In this document: piece by piece, positions 1-8,975 of the stretch | Layout: every line of letters starts with the position of its first letter | Position numbering within the stretch: position 1 is the first letter of the stretch | NCBI GenBank assembly: GCA_964410665.1 | Contig: CAYPIE010000018.1 | Coordinates: forward strand, 22,078-86,077 | Direction of reading: 5' to 3' | DNA length: 64,000 nucleotides | Source of the DNA: CAYPIE01 sp964410665 | GTDB taxonomy: Bacteria > Planctomycetota > Planctomycetia > Gemmatales > Gemmataceae | The notes under the pieces: generated by a model | The model's database searches: none | Told to the model about the DNA's origin: nothing | The model's input: the letters and a program-made list of their open reading frames with translations, nothing else | Position numbers and translations under genes: made by a program

Positions 1-724
1 AGTTCCAGCCATCTGCCGCTCCAGCAAACGCTTGCTCGAGGACGAATGCTAGAGGTCGCGTGCCGAGCTCTGGGGTGGATGCATTTCCAAGAGCAAACAA
101 AACGGGAAAATCGAGTTTTCCTGCTTGATCCATCTGAAGAAGTCGCTTCTGGAACTGCTCGAACAGGTTCCGACGCAGTGCCCCCAGACGAAAATCGACC
201 AGAGGTTCCCAGTCAATGATGAGAAGACGTGGATGATTGAGACCCTGTAGAGGTTCGAGTAACTGGTCGAGAGGTACCCAGGTGCTCGGCTCGTCGGGCC
301 GAGCGTCGGCTGGGACAAAGTAGATGTCCTCAGCTCTGCTGATCGCGAGTCCGCCCAGATAGATCACCAATGGATCATGGGGAGGACGGGGCCGCGGTGG
401 CCGAGCGAGTTCCAGAAGTTTGTCCAGAAGTAAGTCGCGTTGTTGGAAGTTCTGCCGTTCCACCGACAGTCTCTGCAGTCCCTCAGGTGGGATGCTCCAG
501 GGATAAGGCGGCCAGTCTTCATACTCGGAGATCGCGATCGAGTAGAACGTAAGTTTGGGCGATGGCTTGAGCAGGCTCAGTAGACTTAGGACGGTGCCGA
601 CCAGCAACGCCACCACCAGAGCCACGGCGAACAGCTTCCAGCGGAAGCCTCGTGTGTTCGAGTCCGCAACCGAACGGACCCGGTCATGACGCCACAGGGC
701 ACGGTCAGGCGAACCATCATGCAT
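1..724 (-). CDS. Membrane-anchored caspase-like (pseudo-enzyme) protein, partial
   Basis: This gene runs off the left edge, so only about 241 N-terminal residues are visible. The start is the ATG at 722-724. A single hydrophobic segment at about residues 30-53 follows a basic N-terminus, giving a type II (N-in) anchor. The rest reads like a caspase/peptidase C14 Rossmann core: a strand PLVIYLGG, a second strand LLIIDWEP, then VLFALGNA followed by a helix ending in FAG. Where active caspases have GHG and D-x-C, this protein has YLGGLAI (residues 122-128) and IIDWEPL (169-175), so the catalytic His and Cys are not there. It lies 45 nt downstream of the next gene on the same strand and has the same layout, so the two are probably co-transcribed paralogues. 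The caspase-fold reading is inference; confidence in the gene itself is high. Confidence 0.7.
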   Translation of the reverse strand, partial: MHDGSPDRALWRHDRVRSVADSNTRGFRWKLFAVALVVALLVGTVLSLLSLLKPSPKLTFYSIAISEYEDWPPYPWSIPPEGLQRLSVERQNFQQRDLLLDKLLELARPPRPRPPHDPLVIYLGGLAISRAEDIYFVPADARPDEPSTWVPLDQLLEPLQGLNHPRLLIIDWEPLVDFRLGALRRNLFEQFQKRLLQMDQAGKLDFPVLFALGNASTPELGTRPLAFVLEQAFAGAADGWN

Positions 725-769
725 CGACGGCCTCCCATTCAGATTCGGGCAATTGGGCTGGCTGCCAAG

Positions 770-3700
770 TCATCGTACTGTTTTAAGGGGGACTTGCTCT
801 AACAGACTCGGCGTCTGCGAGCTGGGCGTGGGGGAGGACAATCGCAGGTTCAACGACCGCTCGCGTGCTTGTTGTTTCACTTGGTCAAGTCGATGGAATT
901 CTAAGCGTACTTCACGACCCATTAGCTTACGGTTGAGTGGCCCAAAACGAACTCGGTAGAGCCGTTGCTTAAAGTAGTATTCGTGCGTCTGGGCGACACC
1001 GAGTTCCTGATCGTTCCGCCGGAAATCCGGAGACTGGGCCAGGATCAGGTCATCTCCTGAGCAGGCCATCTCGATGGTCAGTACTCCCTGATCGACCCAA
1101 ATGCGGCGGAACGACACATCCATGTCGCGGACCCGGATTTGGTCTGGATAGTCTGTCAGCTCGTCATCGACGATAGGCAAGGTTAGCACGATCGCTTCCG
1201 GGTTCGGTGGGAAGCGATCGATCCAATAGGCCTGCAGTTGGACTTTGGCGGGACTGCCGAGCAAATCTTTGGAGTCGCGCGCCGGCACCCAGGGGTAGAC
1301 CTCGAGCTCGTAGGTCGGGGCGATCGTCGGTTCGGGGACGTTGCGAATGGTCATGCGCGACGGCCGGCTTGGGAGTGCTCTTTGCAACGGTTGCAGGTCA
1401 AACCAGGCCAACAGGGGTCGATCGCGTCGTAGTAAGCCGACCTTGGTGGCCAGCTCATGTTCCAAAGTCAGCTGACACCGGAGCATACCGAGCGAGGAGA
1501 GAGCGTTGCGGGGGACCGTCAAGTGATAGTCGCCGTTTGCGACACGAGGGGGCTCCTTGCGGAAGACATCGGCCCAAGAAAGGACTCGAAACGGGGTCTC
1601 GCTGCGCTTCCAGTCAATCACCAGTCGATCGCCAGCTTGAACTTGCAGGGGCAGGCGCACTCGGTATTTACCGTCCCAGAGCTCATAGACATCCGGCGGT
1701 AGCAGCGGACTCAATCGCAGCCCTTTCTCTTCCCGCAGGGTAGCCGGAAAACCTGTCTCTAGCCCCTTGACCGGCTCGGCGGTTGTGCGATCGTACAGCC
1801 AGACGCGGGGCCGGATCGCATTCCGGAAACTACGGACGACTTGATCGAGTTCATTCGCCTCGTGGATATGAGGATCATCGGGGCGATCGAATCGATCACT
1901 GAATGGCTTAAGTTGTTGATAAGCCTTACTCTTCTGACGATTGTCTAAGGCGAAAAGTACCAGGTGGAAATTGACCACGTGCTCCGGGTGTTCTCTGGCG
2001 TCTCGTGTCCAGGCATCGACCATCAGCTGCCCGGGCGTTGAGAAAACTTGATCCCCCCGTTCTCCGTCCTCCGATGAGTCTCTTCCATCGGTCAACAGAA
2101 TAATCGTTCGCACCCCGTCGAACTGAGGGGGAAAGCCAAGTCGCTGACGAAGCATTTTGTTTACGGTCCGACCAAGAGGGGTCCAGCTTGCCTTGGTGGT
2201 GATTTTGTTGACTTGGTCGAGAACTGCTTGTCGATCTCGGCGATACCACCGCCTGGAGGGGACGATGGTGTCGATTTGAGGCTGACCGATGCGCGTCGGT
2301 CCGTAGAAAGTAAGGATACTTAGTTGCGTCCCTTCTGGGAGTTCATCCACAAACCGCTCTACAGCTGCTTTCACCAGCTGCAGTTTGGTTTTCTCGCCTT
2401 GTTTGCGGTTCATGCTGTTGGTGACATCAATCAACATCGCCACCCCACCGTTGACCAACCCTGAGTCGGCAACCACCGCGATGGCGGCCTTGCCTTCCGC
2501 AGGCTTGTGGACGTATCGGAGGTCCGGTTCTTTCGACAGGATTACATCCGTGGTCATCGGGTACCGGTGACCGCGGTAAAACAGATCGGCGGCCAGCTGG
2601 AATTCGGAACCAGGTTTCTTCGTTTCAGTAAACGCAAACTCTAGTTGTCGGGTAACCTCGGAAGCGGGATCCGAATTCCCGAGTTCGGTTAACGGTAAGC
2701 GGGCTGGTTGGATAGGGGCACGTGGTTTAAGAAAACGCGGCAGCTCACCGCGACGGAGGATGGGCACCGCTCGGGCTGCGGCGATCTGCGGTTGGATCGT
2801 ATACCGCACTTCCCAGGGGTTGGTGTCGATTAAAGGTAACCGCTGGGGGTAATCCATCCGAAACACCGTCTCCCTCAAAAGCAGCTTTTCCCACGGAGTA
2901 CCATCCGTAGCTAGGCTGGCGGCTGCGTCAGCGTACGCTTGGGACGCCTGCTTCCAGTAGGCGGGCTCACTCGCCTGGGGGTTGGCATGAGCCCAGTAAT
3001 CGATGTTGGTCCTCAAGGCATGCCAGCGTAGAAATGCTTGCATGCGATGAAGGCGTAGCTCCTCGGTCGGATTCGGCACTTCGTCTGCCAATGGTGTAGC
3101 GCTTTCCAGAAGTCGGCTCATCGCCTCAGCCCGGCTCAGCGTTGCGATCGCCTCAGCCGGAGTGCTATCCGCCAATCCGGACATCGAACGCGCGATCGTC
3201 TCGGGCAAGGCCGACCAACCGTTGCGGAGAGATACTTCGGTTTTCCGTAAAGTGCCTTCACGGCCATCGACTGAGAGCGGATCGGTCTTTTGGTAAGGGC
3301 CGAGCAATGCTAGAGCCAGTCGAGCATGGATCTTGACACGTCCGCGACTGCGGTCGGACCCCTGCACGAGGCTCTCTTGCTCGACCTGGTCCGGTGAAAA
3401 GTCATCGAGCAGGGCTTGGGACACCGCACGGAAGTCATGGAGTAGCTGCTTGCGGCGTGTACCTGAAACAAACGGTACCTGCAAAGCATTTCTCAGCGCA
3501 GCCAGGTTCTCCTGGATAGCTTGTCGGCTTAATGGATCGGTTGCCTGGCGGTAGTGTTGCACCAGGGTAGCAAAGGCATGATCAAGCGGCTCGACGAGCT
3601 TGCGAATTGCTTCGACCTCAGTCAAGACCTTGTCAGCTTCTCGGTGTGGCTGGGTGAGGGCTTGGTCGAGGGCATGGGCGAGCCGAGCAAGCTCTTCGAC

Positions 3701-5689
3701 GTCAGCGATCAGCTCGGCCTGGCCTTGGGGATCAAGTTCGGCGACCCAACGGGCGTAGTACGGAAGTTGGGCAAAGACCCGATCACGCACTGCATAGCCA
3801 TCTTTGATGATCTCAATCACTCGTTTTGCTTGCCGATAGCGTTCTCGCGCCTTTTCGAGATACCCGCGGGCCAGTCCCCAGCCATTGGACTCTTCCGATG
3901 CAAAGAGGTAATCCTCCCCGAGCATGCGTTCCTGATCGGCTCCTGCCACCTCTGTGCGTGTGGTGTTAAGTAGCAGCGGTTGGACCCAGGGGAAGACTTG
4001 TTCGGGTTGAGCGGCTCCGTCCATCCAGGCGATTTGTTCTGCCTGCAAGCGGGTTTGCCACGCGAACTGAACTTCTTCAAGGTACTGCGGCGTCTCCAAA
4101 GCGATAGGATCCGCATGGAGGGCCACCATCCAGAGCAAATGCGTCTCGATCGGATCGATGCGTCCATCAAACCAACTTAGCAGGGTCGCGAGAGTACTCA
4201 GCTCCTTGCGGGTCGGCGGTGTGTTACGGGTCTGGAATCGTTTGACCACGAATTTGGCCGTGGCCAAGCGGAGTCCGAGCAACCTGCGATCACCCTGTTG
4301 GCGAGCCTTCACAACCAGGTCTTCCCAGGTCGATCGTTTTCCCTCGATCGCGGCATTCCAAAGCACAGTCAATTTCTCTGGTGTGGGCTCCCAGTCAGCG
4401 GCATGACTCAATCCCAAAGCAGCGGCGACCGGCAGCGCGTTGGCAAGACTGTCTGGCCTCCCGCGGAATAGACTGGGCGATAATTGGTCCTGTAAACGAC
4501 CTAGCTGCTTGGCTAGATTCGTTGCTGAGGTGCCCAAGCGGATCCGCTGTTCATAACGCATCAGAGTGTCCAGATATGCCCGCCATAACATGGGAGCGGT
4601 AGTTTCTGGGGGAGGGGATTGCTCAGCAAGCTTCTCCCGCTCTGCCCAAGCGGTTGCCAGAGCCTTCGGTAGGGTAAAGCTACGTCCAGGTGCAGAGCCG
4701 GGGTCGGGGATACTGGCCCGCTCGACCTCGGCATACCGAACCAGCTCGATCTGAGCAGCGCGTTTCAGTCCCTCTGCTTTGGGGAGGAGAATGGGCGTCT
4801 GGGTAGCAGCGCGGTTGGCTCGGGTCCAGATGGGAACCGATGTATGTAAATAATCGAACAAGTTGTCGGCACGGACACTTTCGACGACCTTCCCGGTCAG
4901 TGCATGCTTGAAGTAAACAGCAAAGATTGGCTGTTGCCATTCTTCGGATATCCACGATTGCTGACCCGTTTCGGTGGAGCAAATGATCACCAGCCCATCA
5001 ATCTCGTTGATCTTGGAGTCAAGTCGCTTCAGACCTTCCGGGAAGCGGTTCATGAATCGACCCTGCGACCAGCCGATCGGGTGATGCCCCACGTCAAAAA
5101 CGAGTAGCTTTGGCCGATCCGCCGGCAGTTTGGCCAATCGAGTGAGGATGGTTTCGACATGCAACTTGTGAGCGTCACTTAGAGTTTTTGTCTCCGCAGG
5201 GGGCAACCAAAGGTAAGGCCCTTGGTCGTCCACACCTGCCGGCGCGGTGAAGTAGAGCACCAACGGACCATCATGTCCTCGATCCAGTTCCGCTTGCCAG
5301 GCCTGGGTCAAGGGCTGGTCATCAGATAGATCGCTCAACCGTGCGTCTTGGGGGTGACCTTTGGCCCACTCAGACAACGACTGGATACTTTGCAGTCCGG
5401 AAGGGTGGTCTGGTAGTGCGAAAACAGTCTCGAGGTCCGGAGCGACCAACACAAGTGTGGTTGGTTGGGGAGGCTGGAGCATAATCTTGAGACCGATAAT
5501 GACCCCAAGCAGAATCGTTCCGACGAAACAGGCCAGTATCAGCTGTCGTCGACGTTTTCGGGCCGGATCTGGAAGTGTCTGCCGAGGGGTCACCGGATTG
5601 GTCGGAGGCTGCCAATTCCGGTGTCGTGGTGGCTTTGCCCCCTGCGGGGATTGCTGTGGGTTCTTCCACTGATCGGCGGGATTCGCCAT
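770..5689 (-). CDS. Large membrane protein: TM anchor, caspase-like region without catalytic residues, VWA domain
   Basis: 1639 residues. I chose the ATG at 5687-5689 because AGGAG lies about 9 nt upstream; an upstream in-frame ATG at 5761 has no such site. A Pro-rich cytoplasmic N-terminus leads into one TM segment (about 49-71). Residues about 75-285 look like a caspase core: LVLYFTAPAG (about 143-152) where the catalytic GHG loop should be, then LLVFDVGHH (about 195-203) where D-x-C should be, and later ICSTETGQQSW and a FAVYF-x4-LTG segment typical of C14 enzymes. Both catalytic residues are replaced. A long alpha-helical middle follows. From about residue 1080 there is a von Willebrand A domain with a DVTNS MIDAS motif (Asp about 1088) and the strand ILLTDGRD. 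The C-terminal 350 residues look beta-rich. The role is unknown; it sits back to back with the VgrG island. Confidence 0.8.
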   Translation of the reverse strand: MANPADQWKNPQQSPQGAKPPRHRNWQPPTNPVTPRQTLPDPARKRRRQLILACFVGTILLGVIIGLKIMLQPPQPTTLVLVAPDLETVFALPDHPSGLQSIQSLSEWAKGHPQDARLSDLSDDQPLTQAWQAELDRGHDGPLVLYFTAPAGVDDQGPYLWLPPAETKTLSDAHKLHVETILTRLAKLPADRPKLLVFDVGHHPIGWSQGRFMNRFPEGLKRLDSKINEIDGLVIICSTETGQQSWISEEWQQPIFAVYFKHALTGKVVESVRADNLFDYLHTSVPIWTRANRAATQTPILLPKAEGLKRAAQIELVRYAEVERASIPDPGSAPGRSFTLPKALATAWAEREKLAEQSPPPETTAPMLWRAYLDTLMRYEQRIRLGTSATNLAKQLGRLQDQLSPSLFRGRPDSLANALPVAAALGLSHAADWEPTPEKLTVLWNAAIEGKRSTWEDLVVKARQQGDRRLLGLRLATAKFVVKRFQTRNTPPTRKELSTLATLLSWFDGRIDPIETHLLWMVALHADPIALETPQYLEEVQFAWQTRLQAEQIAWMDGAAQPEQVFPWVQPLLLNTTRTEVAGADQERMLGEDYLFASEESNGWGLARGYLEKARERYRQAKRVIEIIKDGYAVRDRVFAQLPYYARWVAELDPQGQAELIADVEELARLAHALDQALTQPHREADKVLTEVEAIRKLVEPLDHAFATLVQHYRQATDPLSRQAIQENLAALRNALQVPFVSGTRRKQLLHDFRAVSQALLDDFSPDQVEQESLVQGSDRSRGRVKIHARLALALLGPYQKTDPLSVDGREGTLRKTEVSLRNGWSALPETIARSMSGLADSTPAEAIATLSRAEAMSRLLESATPLADEVPNPTEELRLHRMQAFLRWHALRTNIDYWAHANPQASEPAYWKQASQAYADAAASLATDGTPWEKLLLRETVFRMDYPQRLPLIDTNPWEVRYTIQPQIAAARAVPILRRGELPRFLKPRAPIQPARLPLTELGNSDPASEVTRQLEFAFTETKKPGSEFQLAADLFYRGHRYPMTTDVILSKEPDLRYVHKPAEGKAAIAVVADSGLVNGGVAMLIDVTNSMNRKQGEKTKLQLVKAAVERFVDELPEGTQLSILTFYGPTRIGQPQIDTIVPSRRWYRRDRQAVLDQVNKITTKASWTPLGRTVNKMLRQRLGFPPQFDGVRTIILLTDGRDSSEDGERGDQVFSTPGQLMVDAWTRDAREHPEHVVNFHLVLFALDNRQKSKAYQQLKPFSDRFDRPDDPHIHEANELDQVVRSFRNAIRPRVWLYDRTTAEPVKGLETGFPATLREEKGLRLSPLLPPDVYELWDGKYRVRLPLQVQAGDRLVIDWKRSETPFRVLSWADVFRKEPPRVANGDYHLTVPRNALSSLGMLRCQLTLEHELATKVGLLRRDRPLLAWFDLQPLQRALPSRPSRMTIRNVPEPTIAPTYELEVYPWVPARDSKDLLGSPAKVQLQAYWIDRFPPNPEAIVLTLPIVDDELTDYPDQIRVRDMDVSFRRIWVDQGVLTIEMACSGDDLILAQSPDFRRNDQELGVAQTHEYYFKQRLYRVRFGPLNRKLMGREVRLEFHRLDQVKQQARERSLNLRLSSPTPSSQTPSLLEQVPLKTVR

Positions 5690-5900
5690 AAAGCAGTCTC
5701 CTGCAAGCAGCTCGACCTCGGGGGGAGAATGCCTTGAACCGAACGACGCACTACGGAGCATGGGCTATCCTACCATGTTCATCGGATTCTAGCAGCCGAA
5801 CGGACAAGGAGCGGAGCTGTCCGGCTTGGAGTGAATTCGTACATAACCTGTTGAGTGGGTAGCCGAATGTGCTCAAGCCCCATCGATCACGAGATCTGTT
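5690..5900. promoter_or_regulatory. Divergent intergenic region between the VWA gene and vgrG
   Basis: These 211 nt separate two divergent transcription units and must hold both promoters. I see no convincing -35/-10 pair. The ribosome-binding site of the leftward gene is visible as AGGAG near 5697-5703. In front of the vgrG ATG at 5901 I see only a weak purine stretch. Confidence 0.35.
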
Positions 5901-8231
5901 ATGGCCGACTATACACAACAGAATCGCCCACTAAGGATTACGACCGCACTTGGTCCCGACGCGGTATTGCTTACCGCCATGAATGGACATGAAGCCATTT
6001 CGGATCTGTTTCGTTTTGAATTGGAATTACTGGCACCAGCAGCCAAGCAAGTCGACTTTGCGGGGATCCTTGGCAAGCCGGCGACGGTGGAGATGGACTT
6101 GCTCGGTGGCACACGCTGTTTCCAAGGAATCATTGCACGATTCGGTCAGGGCGAACGCGGACCGGAGTTTACTCGGTATTTTGCTGAGTTGGTGCCCAAC
6201 TTATGGTTATGGACCAAGCGGAGCCAAAGCCGCATCTTCTCACATGTGCCGTTGCCGGAAATCTTAAAGAAAGTACTCGACGGACTGGCAGTAACCTGGG
6301 ACATCCAGGGGGAGTTTAAAGATCGCGAATACTGTGTCCAATATCGCGAAACCGATTTCAACTTTGCGTCGCGGCGGATGGAAGAAGAGGGAATCTTTTA
6401 CTATCACACCCATCCCTCAGATAATGAAGAGCTCGTTGTCAGCAACAACCCTACCGATGCTCCTGCCGTGCCGATTACAGCCGAAATCATTTTTGAGGAT
6501 GTGCTTGGTGGAGTTCGGGATGAAGGACGCATTTATGAATGGCGGAAAAGTCAACAGCTTCGATCGGGCAAGTACACGCTCTGGGACCACCATTTTCAGA
6601 ACCCACATAAGCATCTAGATGCGGAAAGGTTGATCCTCGACTCGATTGCCGCCGGTACTGTGACGCACACGTTGAACTTGCCCGGCAGCGACAAGCTTGA
6701 GGTGTATGACTACCCGGGTAATTACGCCATGCGCTTTGATGAGGTCGATCGGGGTGGTGGTGCCAATTCGGACGGTCTGTCAGGGATCGATGTTGACAAC
6801 CGTCGTGCCGTAACCTCCCGGATGGAAGCCGAGACCGCGGGTGGGTTGGTGATCACTGGTGCGGGCACCTGTGGTCAGCTTACACCTGGACATCACTTCT
6901 ACCTGCAGCGCCACCCCGATGCCGACGGCAAGTACTTCATTACCAGTGTGACACACTCGGCCCGCTTACCCGCCAACTACCGACCGAGCGAGGGCAGTGG
7001 CTTTGAGTACTCCAACCGCTTCCAGTGTATTCCGGCCGGCTTATCGTTTCGGCCGGAACGAACCACCCGTCGTCCGACAGTACATGGCTGCCAGACCGCC
7101 GTTGTAGTAGGCCCACCGGGGGAGGAGATCTTTCCAGACAAGTTCGGTCGGGTGAAGGTCCACTTCCACTGGGATCGTGAAGACGCGTCGAACGAGGACC
7201 GATCCTGCTGGCTACGCGTCGCCACCCCCTGGGCCGGTACCAACTGGGGCATGGTGCACATCCCGCGCATTGGCCAAGAGGTAGTGGTCGATTTTCTGGA
7301 GGGAGACCCCGATCGGCCGCTGATCATGGGCAGCGTCTACAACGCTGACATGATGCCCCCTTGGGAACTCCCGGCTAACAAGACCCAGTCGGGCATCCTG
7401 AGTCGATCGAGCCCTGGCGGCAGTCCCGCTAACGCTAACGCCATCCGCTTTGAGGATAAGAAGGGCTCGGAACAACTCTGGATCCACGCTGAGAAAAATC
7501 AGGATATCGAAGTCGAGAATGATGAGACCCACTGGGTCGGCCACGACCGCCAGAAGACCATCGATCGCGACGAGACTACCCTGGTCAAACGCGACCGCAC
7601 CGAGACAGTGAACCGCGACGAAACCATCACCATCGACGGTAACCGCACCGAACACGTCAAGAAAGACGAAAAGATCACCATCGATGGCAACCGCACCGAG
7701 AAGGTGGGTAAAGATGAATCGATCACGATCGACGGCAACCGCTCCGAGAATGTTGCGAAGGACGAATCGATCACCATCAGTGGTAACCGGACCGAAAAGG
7801 TGAGCAAGGACGAGTCCATCACCATTAGTGGAAAACGTACTGAAAACGTCAGTAAGGACGAGTCGATCACCATCGGGGGAAGCCGCAAGGAGTCCGTGAG
7901 CAAGGATGAGTCGATAACGATCAGCGGCGGTCGAACCGAATCCGTAGGCAAAGATGAATCGGTGTCGATCACAGGCGGTCGAACTCTGTCGGTAGGAAAA
8001 GACGACGGTCAAAGTATCAAAGGTGGACAGACGATTACAATTGGCAAGGCCCTGTCGGTGACCGCGACCGATTCGATCACATTAACGGTGGGGAAGGCGT
8101 CGATCACCATGAAAAAGGATGGAACGATTACCATCAATGGCAAAGACATCACGGTGACGGGTTCCGGAGAGATCACAGCGAAAGCGTCGAAGAATATGAC
8201 GCTCAAGGGCAAGAAGATCTTGGAAAACTGA
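5901..8231 (+). CDS. vgrG: VgrG-type spike protein (T6SS tip)
   Basis: 776 residues. VgrG forms the trimeric, gp27/gp5-like tip of the type VI secretion needle and carries cargo proteins. The first ~380 residues match the gp27-like part: LRITTALGPDAVLL at the start, then EGIFYYHTH. The gp5/OB-fold part follows, with PDKFGRVKVHFHWD, SCWLRVATPWAGTNWG, IPRIGQEVVVDFLEGDPDRP and GSVYN, which are hallmark VgrG strings. Residues 557-716 are ten 16-residue repeats that would build the triangular beta-helix needle. The protein ends shortly after the repeats (GKKILEN), so there is no fused effector domain. The next gene begins 8 nt downstream. No sheath or baseplate genes are in view, so this is an orphan vgrG module within the window. 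Confidence 0.95.
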   Translation: MADYTQQNRPLRITTALGPDAVLLTAMNGHEAISDLFRFELELLAPAAKQVDFAGILGKPATVEMDLLGGTRCFQGIIARFGQGERGPEFTRYFAELVPNLWLWTKRSQSRIFSHVPLPEILKKVLDGLAVTWDIQGEFKDREYCVQYRETDFNFASRRMEEEGIFYYHTHPSDNEELVVSNNPTDAPAVPITAEIIFEDVLGGVRDEGRIYEWRKSQQLRSGKYTLWDHHFQNPHKHLDAERLILDSIAAGTVTHTLNLPGSDKLEVYDYPGNYAMRFDEVDRGGGANSDGLSGIDVDNRRAVTSRMEAETAGGLVITGAGTCGQLTPGHHFYLQRHPDADGKYFITSVTHSARLPANYRPSEGSGFEYSNRFQCIPAGLSFRPERTTRRPTVHGCQTAVVVGPPGEEIFPDKFGRVKVHFHWDREDASNEDRSCWLRVATPWAGTNWGMVHIPRIGQEVVVDFLEGDPDRPLIMGSVYNADMMPPWELPANKTQSGILSRSSPGGSPANANAIRFEDKKGSEQLWIHAEKNQDIEVENDETHWVGHDRQKTIDRDETTLVKRDRTETVNRDETITIDGNRTEHVKKDEKITIDGNRTEKVGKDESITIDGNRSENVAKDESITISGNRTEKVSKDESITISGKRTENVSKDESITIGGSRKESVSKDESITISGGRTESVGKDESVSITGGRTLSVGKDDGQSIKGGQTITIGKALSVTATDSITLTVGKASITMKKDGTITINGKDITVTGSGEITAKASKNMTLKGKKILEN
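7569..8048 (+). repeat. Ten in-frame 48-bp repeats inside vgrG
   Basis: Ten consecutive 16-codon units of the form DESITIDGNRTEKVGK, with drift at both ends (DETTLVKR... first, DDGQSIKG... last). The unit starts with an acidic residue and alternates Ser/Thr/Ile strand residues with a Gly-Asn/Gly turn, as expected for the VgrG beta-prism. The central units are closest to each other, which suggests internal duplication. Confidence 0.9.
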
Positions 8232-8239
8232 GGGGTGTC

Positions 8240-8725
8240 ATGAGCGAGCAAGCTGAGGACCGCAACTATCCCTTGACCGAAGTACTCCTTCAGGAAACTG
8301 TTGGGTTACCTGAACGTCCCGATGGGTTGGTCATCGGGAGGTTGGTTGCATTTACTCCCGAAGGGATGCCTCAAGTGGAACATGCATACGTTCCCTTCCG
8401 GGGTGTGTTCACAGCCCGCACCACCGTGCGGTTAGAGCGTAACGACGTTGGATCGTCGGTTGTGCTTGCCTTCGAGGGTGGGGATTGGGGGCTGCCGATC
8501 ATCCTTGGAAAATTACTCCAGTTATCTGAGAGAATGCTTCCCACGGATGCACAAATGGATGGAAAGCAACTGATCTTTGAGGCGAGCCAAGAGATTGTTC
8601 TCAAGTGTGGCAAGTCCAGCTTGACCCTCACACGAGAAGGAAAGGTGTTGATTCGGGGTGCCTATGTACTAAGCCGTTCTTCGGGTGTAAACCGGATTAA
8701 AGGTGGGAGTGTGCAGATCAACTAG
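8240..8725 (+). CDS. Small VgrG-associated protein (DUF6484-like)
   Basis: 161 residues. The ATG at 8240 follows GAGGGG, 8 nt after vgrG, so the two are surely co-transcribed. The middle of the protein (EGMPQVEHAYVPFRGVF, then VVLAFEGGDWGLPIILGKL) has the look of an OB/gp5-like fold and resembles DUF6484 proteins commonly found beside vgrG. The C-terminus repeats short beta strands (LIFEASQEIVLKCG, SSLTLTREGKVLIRGAY) that resemble the VgrG spike or PAAR-type beta turns, ending in INRIKGGSVQIN-like residues. It may extend or cap the VgrG needle. The family assignment is from memory. Confidence 0.75.
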   Translation: MSEQAEDRNYPLTEVLLQETVGLPERPDGLVIGRLVAFTPEGMPQVEHAYVPFRGVFTARTTVRLERNDVGSSVVLAFEGGDWGLPIILGKLLQLSERMLPTDAQMDGKQLIFEASQEIVLKCGKSSLTLTREGKVLIRGAYVLSRSSGVNRIKGGSVQIN

Positions 8726-8975
8726 GGTCACCATATAACGAATCGACGTTACTCATGTGACAACCTCTTCTGGATAGGCAACAAACTTATTCTGTTGCGG
8801 TTGCCCTTTCGCGAAGTTGGAGCCATGAGAAGTCAAGGATCGGCCACGCAATTCGGTGCCCTCCGCTGTCGGGATATTCGCGCCATACAGGCGGGCCCAT
8901 CATCGACGACCAAATGCGCCTCACTTTCACGTCAATTCGGAGAAGCCAATTCTGTTCAGATCCTCTGGGGCAGAT

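Noticed and set aside
3554..3973. 139-codon rightward ORF opposite the VWA gene
   Set aside because: Antisense shadow of a well-supported coding frame.
7212..8012. 266-codon leftward ORF opposite vgrG
   Set aside because: A mirror of the repeat region; the apparent regularity comes from the 48-bp units in vgrG.
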